64,000 nucleotides of DNA from assembly GCF_035222485.1 (NCBI RefSeq), contig NC_085920.1, positions 5,704,001-5,768,000 on the forward strand. The letters are read 5' to 3'. The position numbers were made by a program, and so were the translations under genes. Below are positions 20,404 to 32,000 of this stretch, piece by piece; position 1 is the stretch's first letter; every line of letters starts with the position of its first letter. Below the pieces are notes generated by a model. It was given only the letters and a program-made list of their open reading frames with translations, was not told the origin of the DNA and searched no databases. The stretch is from Podospora pseudoanserina. Its lineage: Eukaryota > Ascomycota > Sordariomycetes > Sordariales > Podosporaceae.

Positions 20404-22365
20404 ATGGAGTCGCTCACAACCCCAAACTCCATCCTTCGGCGTCAGCACATCCAGAACTTCTCAGAAGCCTCCCAACTAGAGCCTCACTGGGGGTACGCCT
20501 ACCGTGTAGTCCCCTGCACAAACGACCCAGGGTCATGCGCCTACCTAGACGTGGTCTATGACGCCCACGATGCAGGCATGCTATACACGGGCATCTTCTG
20601 GGCCACCGTCCTGGGCATCCTCCTCATCTGGGGCATCGGTCGCCGTGTCTTCCCAGCCCGAGAACCAGTCGACGACCTCCTCGCCCAGCTATCCACCAAC
20701 GAATCAACCCCCCAACGTCCCAAACCCAGCTTCCTCTCCCGTTCCTTTGGCGCGGTCGCCTCCTCCCTTAGACACCACCTCCTCCCCACCGCTCCCCTGA
20801 GGACCATCTTCGGGCATACTACCCGCCTCCAACTCGTCATCCTCGCCGTCTTGACAAGCTACCTATCCATCTGGTCCTTTGTGGGAATCGTCTACGGGAA
20901 ATGGGTAACCCCCATCAAAGGCCAGCCAGCAGACGTAGTCAACACGCGCACCTCCCTCGGCCCCTGGGCCGACCGCGTCGGCGTCCTCGCCTACGCGCTC
21001 ACCCCCTTATCCGTCCTCTTTGCCGCCAGAGAGTCGATCCTCTCAGCCGTCACCGGCGTCCCATACACCTCCTTCATGTTCCTTCACAAATGGACCGGCT
21101 ACATCATCCTCGTGCAATCCCTCCTCCACACTCTAGGTTGGGTTCTGATCGAAGGCTGGCTGTACAAACCCCAACCCGACGTCTGGAACAAGTGGGTGGT
21201 GCAGGAATACGCCATCTGGGGCTTCGTCGCCCTCGGCCTCCTCGTCCTCCTGTGGATCTGCTCCTTCCAGTGGGTCATCAAGAACATCACCGGGTACGAA
21301 TTTTTCCGCAAGGCGCACTACGTCATGGCCATGGTCTACATTGGGGCGTTGATCGGTCACTGGGAGGAACTGCAGTGTTTTCTCGTGCCCGGTATTGTCC
21401 TCTGGGTGGTTGACCGGCTTGCCAGATTAGTGCGGATGGGGATGTTGCACTGTGGGTACCAACGCAAGGAGGGACGGTGGGGGTTTTCCAGTGCCGAGGC
21501 GGAAGCAAAGTTCTGGAAGGATGAGAGGTTTGGGGATGTGGTTAGGTTGGATTTTGAACATCATCAGAAGGCGTGGAGTATTGGGCAGCACTTCTTTTTG
21601 TGCTTTACCGAGGGGAGTCTGTGGCAGAGTCATCCTTTTACTCCGTTGTCGCTCCCTCAGATTAACAACGTTGGGGACGTCAAGCATTCGTATATTTTCC
21701 GGGCGAAGGGGGGGGAGACGAGAAAGATTGCGAGGGTGATTGAGGAGAAGTTGAAGGAGCAGAAGGAAGGGAGGACGACGACGAATGTGGTGCTTCAGGG
21801 GCCGTATGGGGAGAATATTGTGGAGGGCTTGACGCAGGATGTCAATGTGCTTTGCGTGGCTGGTGGAACGGGAATTACCTATGTCCTACCTGTTTTGTTG
21901 AGATTGGTGAGGGAGAAGGTGAACCCCGACAGGAAGATCGAGTTGGTCTGGGCGGTGAAGAGAAAGCAGGATCTTGAATGGGTTGAGCCAGAGTTGGAGG
22001 AGCTGAGGAGGCTGGGTGCTGCGCATGGATTGCAGATTCGAATCTTTGTTACTGCTGAGGATGTTGCTCCTGGAGCCAGGACGACAACCGGCGATGAGAA
22101 GAAGGTGTCGGAGGATGTCGACACCAAGTCGGTGTCTGTGGGCAGTGACGAAAGCCAGAACCAGCGGCCTGACGTCAATGTGGCTGTCAATGAGTTTGTC
22201 GCCAACGTCGCTCGGGGCTCCACGCGCGTTTTTGGTAGCGGGCCACCGAGCATGATCACGGAGCTGCGTGAGGCTGTTGCGCAAAGAAACTCTGGATCGA
22301 AGGTGTGGAAGGGTGAGGGGAGATTTGACGTTCGTCTTGTTTGCGATGATCGGTTGGAATGGTGA
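20404..22365 (+). CDS. Ferric/cupric reductase transmembrane protein (FRE family)
   Basis: One exon, 653 residues. The core has bis-haem His pairs spaced 14 apart: HKWTGYIILVQSLLHT and AHYVMAMVYIGALIGHW. It continues with an FAD-binding site (SHPFTPLSL), NADPH-binding motifs (GPYGEN and AGGTGITYVLP) and the C-terminal FGSGPPSM. Several membrane helices precede and surround the haem region. The short N terminus has no clear signal peptide but the helix near residue 60 may serve as anchor. The enzyme passes electrons from NADPH to Fe(III) or Cu(II) outside the cell. Standing head-to-head with a Ctr transporter, which takes only Cu(I), it probably supplies reduced copper. Confidence 0.94.
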   Translation: MESLTTPNSILRRQHIQNFSEASQLEPHWGYAYRVVPCTNDPGSCAYLDVVYDAHDAGMLYTGIFWATVLGILLIWGIGRRVFPAREPVDDLLAQLSTNESTPQRPKPSFLSRSFGAVASSLRHHLLPTAPLRTIFGHTTRLQLVILAVLTSYLSIWSFVGIVYGKWVTPIKGQPADVVNTRTSLGPWADRVGVLAYALTPLSVLFAARESILSAVTGVPYTSFMFLHKWTGYIILVQSLLHTLGWVLIEGWLYKPQPDVWNKWVVQEYAIWGFVALGLLVLLWICSFQWVIKNITGYEFFRKAHYVMAMVYIGALIGHWEELQCFLVPGIVLWVVDRLARLVRMGMLHCGYQRKEGRWGFSSAEAEAKFWKDERFGDVVRLDFEHHQKAWSIGQHFFLCFTEGSLWQSHPFTPLSLPQINNVGDVKHSYIFRAKGGETRKIARVIEEKLKEQKEGRTTTNVVLQGPYGENIVEGLTQDVNVLCVAGGTGITYVLPVLLRLVREKVNPDRKIELVWAVKRKQDLEWVEPELEELRRLGAAHGLQIRIFVTAEDVAPGARTTTGDEKKVSEDVDTKSVSVGSDESQNQRPDVNVAVNEFVANVARGSTRVFGSGPPSMITELREAVAQRNSGSKVWKGEGRFDVRLVCDDRLEW

Positions 22366-22555
22366 TTGATACCCCTTTTGTTATTTGTTCTAGAATAAGC
22401 GCCGTAAAATATTCATGCTTTCTTTTGAGCCTTTCTTCCAAACTGCCTGCAGTGCCCACACACTCATGTCTCGCGATTATCTACAGATCCCCCATATCAT
22501 CCCCATACATCATGTCACCTGCATCAAAAGTTAGCAACAACTCACACTATGCCCA

Positions 22556-24331
22556 TCAGACATCAGTACCCCTCGCTTTGTGCCACTCCTCAACCCAAGC
22601 CTTCACAAACTCTGCCTCCGCCTTCTGCACGTCAGCCACAGGCTTGGGCGGTAACCCAGGTCTAGTCTCATTAGGAAACAACCCATTCTCATCCCAGTGA
22701 TGCACACCCTTCTCGATGAGAATAAACGGTTCGGAAACAGTGCTCTCCCGCCCGGGCAGCCCAATCCTATGAGGCGATGCCGCACGCCAGGGATCCCATT
22801 CTCCATCAACATGAGCCAGGCGAGGGTAGCTGATGTTCACACCGCCATGCTTGTTGATCCTTTCCACCTGAGAAGGAGTCGTAATGTTGAACGCCTCCCG
22901 ACAGACAGTGGACGTGAACTCGAGGTTGATCAGTCGTGAGATGAGTGGGAGTTGATCAGCAGGGACACCAGAGCCAGTTTGGAGGTAGCCCCATCTAGTC
23001 GCAAAGAATGTTAGCCCGATGTTCAAGATTGCAAGAACAGAAGAATGACTCACTCGAAACAATACTGATAAGCCCACAGCCTCCACTCCTGCGTGATATC
23101 ATCCTGCTGGTAAAACTTCGAATCATAATTCGTGAAGCACTCGTCCTGGCTCTTCCCTCTTCGTTTGCACCCTTTTACAGCTGTGGCATCGACATACCCA
23201 ATGTAATTGAGCAGCTGATTCACTAGCTTCACTTCATCATAGCCACCCACGGCGAGAAGTTCTTTTGCCTCCTCCTCCCGCTCGGCGATCCCGGGGTAGA
23301 GGACCTCGGTCGAGCTGATATTCCCACAGTAATGTCCAAACTCGGTACTGTTGACCGCCGGATCCCAATTCAAGCCTTGAAGTCCGGCTATTCCCTGGGC
23401 AATGGCATTGGCAAAGTCATCGTTTCTGGTGATATTGCCTAGCCCAAAGATATTCTTGACCCGTTGTGGGTATTCGGTGTCGGTGTGGTTGATCAACACA
23501 TTATCGATCGCATGAGTAAGCTTCTGAGTAGCCTCTATACATTCGCTAGGTCCATAAATCCGGGCGGCTTCGTAGTACTCCCAATAGTCATAGATCGCCT
23601 CGGGAACACCAGAGGAGGCAATGGCGCCCCAATAGACGTCTGGGTAGAGCTTGCGGAGAAAGGCAACGACTGATCCGGCGTAGGAGCCACCGTAGGCAAT
23701 GTAAGGGACGTTGTGAGAGGTGAGGTTCAAGTGTTCAAGGCCGGGGAAGACGGCATTTTGGGCAAAGTATGCTTGATCAGCTAGGGCTTGATCCGTAGTC
23801 AAGAAGCGGAGGTTTTTGGTGCTGAAGTCATCAGTGGGGTGGCTTTCGCCGTAGTAGCGGTGTTCAAAAATGACACCCAACCCGTTTGTTGCCTGGGAGA
23901 GCTGGGCTACGATGCCCTTTTGCAGATATCGAAGACGACCAGCTCCATCGGTCTCACCGCCTTGGAGGACGATGACCGGACCGCCGGGTTGGTAGTGGCT
24001 CGCGTCGAACCAGTATCGGAGAAGGAAGGTCTCGTTGGTGTGTGGTTCATAGATGGAGTCATTGTGGAAGTGATCAATGGGCATTTGAATGGTTTGGGCT
24101 GGGTAGAGCTTTTCAAGGTCGGTGTCTCTGGGGTGGATGAGGGCAGTTCTCATCTCTCGCTCCTCCATCTGGAATTGGTGTCAACCAACGAGCTCACGCA
24201 TGTATGAAATTGGGACCGCTCACCTGCTCCTTGAAGTCCCCCAGAGTCAAGGAAGTCCTAAAACCCTTGTATCCATTTACAACAGGCGCAACAAGCGCCA
24301 CGCTGGCCAGGAGATATTGTAATATCGCCAT
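22556..24331 (-). CDS. Secreted S28-family serine peptidase (prolyl carboxypeptidase-like)
   Basis: Three exons: 24331-24224, 24168-23054, 22994-22556; 553 residues. Introns 24223-24169 (GTGAGC...CCAG) and 23053-22995 (GTGAGT...CTAG) keep the frame. The start MAILQYLLASVALVAPVVNG is a signal peptide. S28 hallmarks are FEHRYYGESHP, NLRFLTTDQALAD, the nucleophile loop AYGGSYAGS, the acid region HVDGEWDPWR and the catalytic His in KGVHHWDENG. Such enzymes remove residues next to proline from peptides at acid pH. Many N-glycosylation sites (NIT, NLT, NIS, NET) fit an extracellular protein. It is convergent with the metalloreductase, 190 bp away. Confidence 0.94.
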
Positions 24332-25029
24332 CTTCTGTCATGCACTCAAACCACCAAGATGAAATGCCTACTCACCTGTCTTGGCCCAAGGGGCTTATTC
24401 CACCCCTTATACCCCACTCTCACCCAGAGGTCAGTCCCTCTCTCCTCAAGTCTCCGCCTTTTCCTTGTGCAATCCTCCGGGGTCGTCGGCCTTGCACAGC
24501 ACTCAAGGCCCGGGAATAATTCGCCCTGGTGAGATGGATAAGCGGGTGCAAACAGGGAAGGTAACACGCAACTCACTGGTCGTTGGACCTCAGCTTCCTG
24601 ATCAGGTCAGGAGGATCTTCCGAGGTGGTGGTGATGTTGGAGTTCGTATGCTGTGTTTACATCAGCGCGTTGCAGGAGGGAGGACGACATCGGTGAGCGA
24701 GGTTGAGGTCAAGGTGGATGTGCTGTTCGGCAGTTCTCGACGCCCACCGGGAGGACCCTGTCGCAATCGCTTGGCTCCCCGCATGGCGCTAAACAGCCGC
24801 TGCCAAGGACGATATGTACAGGGGGGTGTGGGGGTCAATTGAAGATGGGATGATGGTGAAGTCCGATGAAGCTTCTTTTTGATGGAAAGGAACAGACAAG
24901 ACATTAAACCCTTCACAGATGACCCCTTTCATCATCTTAAGCAAAATCCAATTTTTTGCGCCCTCCCCACCCCCCCTCCCCAGGACCCCAAACCTGAAGC
25001 AATCCCGCTCAATCTCTGGACGCCACCCC
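24332..25029. other. Intergenic, no gene supported
   Basis: Promoter side of the S28 peptidase gene, then the 3' flank of the small secreted protein. No protein-like frame or RNA seen. Confidence 0.45.
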
Positions 25030-25695
25030 TCAACTCCAATCAACAACCGTAGCATCCTTATAACACCTCACATTAACTGCATGATCATGACTCGAATGGC
25101 TCCCCGCCGGCAACTCATTCAACTCTGCACACTGCGGCACCAACTCAACCTCCACACAACCATCCGGCTTTTCCCCCCTTTCATACACATACTGCAACGT
25201 CAAAAAGTTCTGGTGATAGTACGGCACCGTCGCATTACAAACCAAGTACGTCCCCTCCCCCAACCCATTCACCAACGCCGCATTCACGTCCGGGTCCCCA
25301 TCCACAGTATTATAACTCCCCGGCCCAGCATTGATGGCAATATTGTCAACCGGCGCCGTGGGGTCCTGCACCACAATCCCAAACGGGGTCAGGGGCGTGG
25401 CAGCGTCAAAGATGACGGTTGTCTCCCCGTCTTCAACCTGGTCTAGGGTTCCATTTTCGTAAAAGACGTGTCCGTCGGTGAGGGTGGTGGAGATAGTCGC
25501 TACGCGGAAGCCGGGGCCGGCGTGGATGCTGTTGACTGCGGCGTTGTTGACGGTGGGGGTGAAGTCGGCGTCGGGGTTGGTGACGTGCACGACGAGGATG
25601 AAGCCCGGGGAGAAGTCGTTGGGTGTTTTGGCACTGCCTGTGGCCAGGGCTGCTGTTGCCAGGGCGACGGTGGTGAGGATGGAAGAGGTGTACAT
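25030..25695 (-). CDS. Small secreted protein, probably DUF7907-like
   Basis: Single exon, 221 residues from ATG 25695; the open frame extends upstream to 25806 but MYTSSILTTVALATAALATG is an evident signal peptide. The mature protein begins SAKTPNDFSPGFILVVHVTN, has internal NGT and NAT glycosylation sites and two or three late Cys residues (CNAT, CVEV, PQC). The arrangement (F-x-L-V start, YLVC near the C-terminal third, then CVEVELV) resembles the fungal DUF7907 secreted family. Function unknown; proteins of this kind are abundant in fungal secretomes. Confidence 0.8.
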   Translation of the reverse strand: MYTSSILTTVALATAALATGSAKTPNDFSPGFILVVHVTNPDADFTPTVNNAAVNSIHAGPGFRVATISTTLTDGHVFYENGTLDQVEDGETTVIFDAATPLTPFGIVVQDPTAPVDNIAINAGPGSYNTVDGDPDVNAALVNGLGEGTYLVCNATVPYYHQNFLTLQYVYERGEKPDGCVEVELVPQCAELNELPAGSHSSHDHAVNVRCYKDATVVDWS

Positions 25696-26898
25696 TTTGA
25701 TGACGGTCAAGAGTCTAAAGGTAGGTAATTCATTGGCGACGTGAGTGATGTCAACATTGGGAAAAAGAGAGACGGTAAAAAGAAGGAATGCTGTCTTTAT
25801 GTCCATGACATGTCGTCTCCACGCCTGCCACTTAGCTCGGGTGATTATCCTCGATCCAGGTATCTGCGGGGTTGGCCACGGGAACGGGCGAGCTCAATCA
25901 CAACCTCACCCGCGATTGTGTAAATTGCTCCAGTATTCACGGCGACCGAGGAGACATCTCGGCCATACACGGTGTGAATCGTTGCATGTTGGCTGTGACA
26001 CCAAACGTTCTCAGCGACGTGGGGTCCATCGATACGAGGAGTTTGAGAGCGGGCAGGTTGAAGATCGCCAAAAACGAGGGACGATGTCACGCTGGTGGTG
26101 CCGGCAGGGGAATGACGGCATACGACCCGTAGGGACAGAGGTAGGACCAGCACACTTCAGAAACCGCCTGTGCCAGCCAGTGAAGAGGGCAGCCGAGGGT
26201 GACCAAATTCAGCAACAGCAGCAGTCCACGGCAATATTTCGAGGAACGACTGACTGAGAAACCGTTGCATGTTCCAATATTCAAGGGCCCCTACATTCAA
26301 GTAGACACAAATGGACCCTTGTGTCACTGAGGGTCGATGAAGTTACCGTGCAAGCTTTGAGTTCAACTGCTTCTCAATCACTTCTAAGTTGTGCGGTTCG
26401 CGGCGGGTTAACGAAGTCTTGAACAAGAAAATAGGTTCAAGGGGAAAGGTCTCGCAGAAGTATCCCAAGCCACGGCCGTCATTTCTCCATTGGTTTGGGA
26501 CCAAGCAAGCGCCTCATGTAAGCTTATTTCGACCCCGTTGAGGACTTACCAACATATTGGTAGGGTTTATCAATTGTCCTCGGACAGGCGGGGAGATCCG
26601 AGACAGCGACGGGGACATCGTGGATATGGCCTTCTGGTGTCCTTCACTGTCTCGGGTTGTATGTTCCTGTATCATGGGTTGGCAGTCACCCATCCGATGG
26701 TGTCCATGTGAAATGTTTGATATGTGCTCTCCTATTTCCAGATCCCATCAACAAGTAAATAAAGTAACCGGTAATATCACTAGGCAAATGGATATCCAAA
26801 ACCACCGTGCAAACCCAACACGCTCACCTAATATTATCCAAGAAACGAAACCCCTGATTACGTAGCCCAGTATCATGGCAACCCGAGGTGCCAAAACG
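25696..26898. other. Intergenic, no gene supported
   Basis: 1.2 kb between two minus-strand genes. Open frames of up to 170 codons (25745-26257 plus strand) are low-complexity in codon use and match nothing. Confidence 0.45.
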
Positions 26899-28167
26899 CT
26901 ACCAAACCATCCCGTGACTTCCCTTGCCCACTCTTGCCTGGCCAAGCCGCTTCTTCTCCCTCACTTTGTTCCCCCTCAGCAAATCCTTCAGTCCCATCAG
27001 GAATACGCTGATGAGCGTAACACCAATGACAAGTACTATTGACAGTATAACAATAATGGGGAAATACAACGACACGTTCATGAAACGCTTCCATTCCTCC
27101 GGGCCAGGTATGTCGTAGTTCGTCTCATTGGCCACCTCGATAGCAGCAAGCGTCACCTGCATCGAGTTGAGAATGACCGAGCACACCGCAAATGCCGTGA
27201 TCAAGGGCGCAAGAATATGTGACAAGAACGAGCCCCACTGCGGCAACAGGTGGAAGTACGCAAGGTTGAAGCGGAAGAACATGGCGGCCCGGTTGATGCG
27301 TGTGAGGCGGAGCTCGCCGTACTTGAAACGGCGACTGACATGCTTGTCGCCCACCAGCGAGAAGGGCTCGATAAACTCGCACCATTCCTCATAAGTCGGA
27401 AATTTTCCATTGTCCTTCCGTGGCATGAGCTTCTTCTTGCAGGCCTCGTGGAAATCGATCTCGAACCGGATAATGTGGTAGTAGCTGCGCATGAAACCGA
27501 GAGAAGCACGGTAGACTTCGGGGTCGGCATGTGCGATGTACATCCAGAAAGCTCTGGAAAAGAAATATGGCGGGATGGGCTTCATGAAAATTGTCTCGTA
27601 ATACCACACCAAATGAAGCCCTGGCTCTTCATCTACCACAATCCTCCGAGTATGGGCGGCATGATGGTGGAGTGCGTTGATGTGGTCGTAGGCGGGTGTT
27701 TGGACGAAGATGTAGCGCATCAAGGGAAGAAGCTGATCTAACTTATCCGTGAGATGCCATCGACGTAAATAGCCATCAACCTTGCCCTCGGGGCCATCGA
27801 CATGTCGTGCACGCTCACCAAGCCGTATGCGTGGCTGGCCAGGCAGGTATGCTTTGTTTGGGTCTTTGGACTTGAGCAACCATGTCGTTGGTCGCTTCGA
27901 GTCTGTGTTTTCCCCATCTTCAACCCGTACATACTCCAGTTGTGTATTTAGTTCTATCGCCAATCCCTCGAACTCGAAAGACATATGTGCGCCGCCATTT
28001 GCATGTGGAGGGTGGTTTATATTGGCCTCAACTGCCGTTGGACTTAGTACGGGATTAACTTCTTTGAGATCAGGCGGAGGGGTTGATAGAGAGACTGATG
28101 GTGGTGATGGACGGGGTTTTGCTGGTTGTCGTGGTTGTGTCACTGTCGGCGTCTGAGTCGCAGCCAT
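26899..28167 (-). CDS. Fungal integral membrane protein, DUF6601 family
   Basis: Single exon of 422 residues. The N terminus (1-60) is Pro/Ser-rich and probably disordered. The conserved core includes WHLTDKLDQLLPLMRYIFVQ, EEPGLHLVWYYETIFMKPIP, FFSRAFWMYI, GFMRSYYHIIRFEIDF, EWCEFIEPF and RRFKYGELRLTRINRAAMFF, the DUF6601 order. Two membrane helices follow: FLSHILAPLITAFAVCSVIL and FPIIVILSIVLVIGVTLISV, ending in a basic tail. Members are fungus-specific and their role is not established. The related families are often found beside heterokaryon-incompatibility or secondary-metabolism genes, but here the neighbours are unrelated. Confidence 0.85.
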   Translation of the reverse strand: MAATQTPTVTQPRQPAKPRPSPPSVSLSTPPPDLKEVNPVLSPTAVEANINHPPHANGGAHMSFEFEGLAIELNTQLEYVRVEDGENTDSKRPTTWLLKSKDPNKAYLPGQPRIRLGERARHVDGPEGKVDGYLRRWHLTDKLDQLLPLMRYIFVQTPAYDHINALHHHAAHTRRIVVDEEPGLHLVWYYETIFMKPIPPYFFSRAFWMYIAHADPEVYRASLGFMRSYYHIIRFEIDFHEACKKKLMPRKDNGKFPTYEEWCEFIEPFSLVGDKHVSRRFKYGELRLTRINRAAMFFRFNLAYFHLLPQWGSFLSHILAPLITAFAVCSVILNSMQVTLAAIEVANETNYDIPGPEEWKRFMNVSLYFPIIVILSIVLVIGVTLISVFLMGLKDLLRGNKVREKKRLGQARVGKGSHGMVW

Positions 28168-29054
28168 GGTTTGCCTGTCGGGGAGACTACCCGGTAGGTT
28201 TGGGGTTTGGGTAACGGGGCTCGATTTGCGGGACGTCGTCGATCGGTGGAGAAGTGGGCGGTTGTGAGCAAGAAGCGCAAAGCCAGGCGAAAGTTATTAT
28301 TCGAATAGCCTTTCAGCTTCTTTATGTCTTTTATGTTGATGAGATGGGCCAATGTCAAGAGACAGCTTGCGCACTTTCAGAGCAAACGGCGTTGGGCTGC
28401 TGAGGAACATGAGAACCGGGGTGCGCGCGCTGTTGGCAGTCGGCATGGCACAGGTGACAGGGTTCAGCTGAGGGCCCATGTGCGCCAAGGTGTTACCACA
28501 GGTATGGTTCTTGGCGCATATTGGTTCAAGAGCCACCTCCCGTTTGGCTGACGACGCGGCACGTGCCGCCTGACCCACCATCTCGAGACGAGGTGGTGCC
28601 TTACATCACTGCATCCAACGGCCGCATCTTTCGATCAAAATGCTGATAACATACAGTGATCGATGATAGATGCTGTGTAAATAAAGTCTTCAAACTGGAA
28701 TCTGAAAAAGTAGAGTTTGGTCAGGCGAAACAAGAATCCAACCACCACTCAAACCAACGTCTCTTTCAGCTGAGAGCCTTGACTAGGCAGACTGGCGGTG
28801 TAACCTGAACTCCGGCTGACATTGATGGCCACCGCAAGCAAACAAAGAAAACTGGAACATGCAGCAAAAGATGCCGTTAATTATTTGCAGAAAAAACAAC
28901 CCGACAACGAAAATAAAAATGAGAAAGATATCTGCCCACCAGCGCCCAAAGAATATGCCAATACGCCGTCTGTCCAACGTCCAGCTCATACTGTTACAAC
29001 AGTATCCCGAATCTGCCGATCGATACTCCAAAGTCTGGTTAGAGCCCAGAGATA
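28168..29054. other. Intergenic, no gene supported
   Basis: Promoter side of the DUF6601 gene and the 3' side of a decayed gene. Nothing else is recognised. Confidence 0.4.
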
Positions 29055-32000
29055 TCAGTCGTCATCCAACGTCAAGTCAATCACCTCGGTCGCCAGTCTC
29101 TTGATGCCTCGAGGTGTTGAGTATGGTGGCCTAATCCGAGCGTGGCGCTCTACCTGCACGGCCATAGCAGGGGGGAGCCGAGTTGTGAGTGTGTTGATGC
29201 GGCTGGCAAATACTGGAGCCAGCACTCGCGAAGTAGCCGGAGTAACGGTAGAATGTCGAGAAGATGATGGGGTCAACACCGTGGAATTGCCCATTTTGCC
29301 GCTAGGCACAGGCGTGGGAGGCTGCGACCTTGTTGAGCCAGGTGTTGGCTTCGCCCCATGTATGTCTTTCAACGCTCCTCTAGCTTGTGCACCCCTCTGA
29401 TCTGCCTCGGCCTTCATTTTCTTGAGGTTCTCATTGATCAACTGGTGTGCTCTTTGTCTTGCTTGATGGTCATCCCCAGTGACCATTATCGCCAGCCCTG
29501 TCGTCGCCTTTTTGAGTTTCCTTCGCCTTCTGTCTTTCTTCAGCCTCCTTGGCAGCATGCTTTTCCCTAATTGCAGCACGCTTTGCCTCGATTTCCTCGA
29601 GCGCTTTCTCGACCTCTTGGGCGGCAAGGAGCGCTGTTTTGTGCTTCATCTTTGCTGTAACAAATATCGGCGCAACCGAGTTGGTTTTCTTGTTGCTTTT
29701 CTGGTTGCTCTCCTGATTCCTTTCGTCGTTCCTTTCCATCTTCTTCCTGTGCCGTACCTCCATGAGCACTTTTTCGACCATCTCATGCTCCCTGGACTCG
29801 TGCATTACTAGCAAAGCCTACGCACCTTCGACCTTGTTCTTAACCCCAAGTCAAAGGTTCGCCCTTTGAGCGGCAGCATCGACCCAAACCCGGCGAGTCG
29901 CTTCATTGGTTCTGGTCCAAGTCGCTCGAGTTGTTTCTTCAAGGCTGTACAGGCGTATGTTCAAAAATTGGACCAAGTAATCATAGCCTCTCCGATCTCT
30001 ATCGTTTATTGTATGAGGATCGCAGGTGGGTGTATTGCCAGTGGTTGCCTGTGTTGTGCCCTGCTGTTGACACTCAACCATGGCACTGGGTGCTTGTGAA
30101 GGCACGCCAGGCTTGGGCACTTGCTAGGGAGGCTAGGGTGGGTTGCTGGTCGAGACGCCCATGTTGCCGGCTGTTCGGCGTTGGGTTTCTTCTTCAGATC
30201 AGGCACGCCAAATATATGGAAGCTTCCTCGGTTATCGGGTGGGTTTTGATACAGCTGGTCGCCAACGCTATAACGTTTATGGGCAATGAGATACAAGGCC
30301 GGAGGGGTTGCATGAAGTGGCGCAGCTGTCAGTCCTGGTACTGGGAACCTGCCCGAGGGCGTTGGGTGATGTGCTGCTGCTGCTGGTGTTGGCGTGGACA
30401 CCGGGTACATTCCTGAAGGTGGCGGATACAGTGATGACGATGTCAACATCGGGGTTGGATAACGGCTTGCTGCTGTTGCCATTGGCTGTGGAGTCATTGT
30501 TCGTACTGGTGCTGGCAGCATTGCTGGTGCCGCTGGTGGTGTGTATGGTATCGGCGCTGACGGCACTGCATGACCCAATGTCTGCACCGAAGCCCGGCCT
30601 AAAAGCAAATTAACCCGAGCAACCGGCAAACCCCCCATCAGCTCCTCAACAGGCACGGGCATGGCATTCTCGGGGCGAGGCGGTTTACCCCAATCCAACA
30701 GTTGAACAGCGTAGGCACCCAGTATAGCCCTGATTCCAGGTGTATTTACTGTTACAAGTGCATCCTTGGCCTTTGACGCTTTCGCCAACCACGCGTCTTT
30801 GGCTGCTTTGCTAGGAGTTACAACCTTTGGTGGCAACGAGACTGCCATTATCCCGGGAAAATTGACAGTGTGTCAAGTAAGTCAAGGGCAAGTAAGAGTC
30901 ATTGACATGCTGAGCGTTTGCGGGATAAAGGGGAAAGTATATGCGAATGGCTTTTGTAGTACTCTCGAAAAACAACTTCACCACGCCACATAAACGGCAT
31001 GGGCAGATCACACCTGGAAAATTGGGACTCCAAACCCACGCTTCTTCCGGTATGGACCCAACACACCGAGCAAAGTTTGTTTCCAAGATGGTGGCAAACA
31101 TGTGCCGGTATCGAGGCGCCAGAAACGACGTGTGTCCTGCACTGAGCCTTCGGAGGAGAGGGACCCAAAGCAATGAAAATTGCTTGGTTTCGATAGCACC
31201 CGCGCCAGCCGTAACTTTGAAGGCCGGTGACCTCAGCAGCGCGTCATGTGTCTTGTCTTCGAGGAGCCCAAACACAAAGTCGGAGAGGCGGTCAGGTTCC
31301 ACAGCTCCTGATGGGACAGGTTTTGGTTGTGCGAAATCGACGAGCTTGTTGCTGATTTCTTCTTCGGGTTCCAATGGTCTGTAGAAGAGTTTAGGGATGT
31401 TAAGTACATCGATCACCTGTGTAGCAACGTGTGTGTAGTATGTCGTGTGGATATCGGACCGAGCAGGAAGGTGTTCGTGAAGCTGACGAAGTCCGTTCAA
31501 AACCCCAAGCACTAACGGGATCTGCTTGATGTAGCTTTCAACGACAGTCCTCAATCTGTCACGAATGGCATCCGGGCCAAGCACAACGCCAACAACCGAA
31601 ACCAAGCCTTCTCCGTCCCGAGTTCCTAGCGCATGATTGTCTACCGCTTCCAAAGCTATCTCTGCCAGCTTTTTCAGTAGCGACTTTGAATCATCGTCAC
31701 CCAATCAGCTATAGCCTGACACCGATGATGCGCGTCATGGGTATCTCAAAATTGCGGCGACAGGCCCCTTCTCGATATCCATCATGGCCAAACTACCAGC
31801 CTTGATCATTCCTGCAGCCCAGTAGAAGAAGCTCGACGACATTCGACCCTCAGTCTGAGATGCAGCCTTTTCGAAGAATTCGAAGTCCTTTGTCTCCAGA
31901 ATCGCCTTCAATATCCGATCCACATCATGATAAGGGAGGATTGCTAACCCTTTGTTCTTGTCCAAGTCCCAAACCTTTGCACAGAGATCTCGAAAAACCA

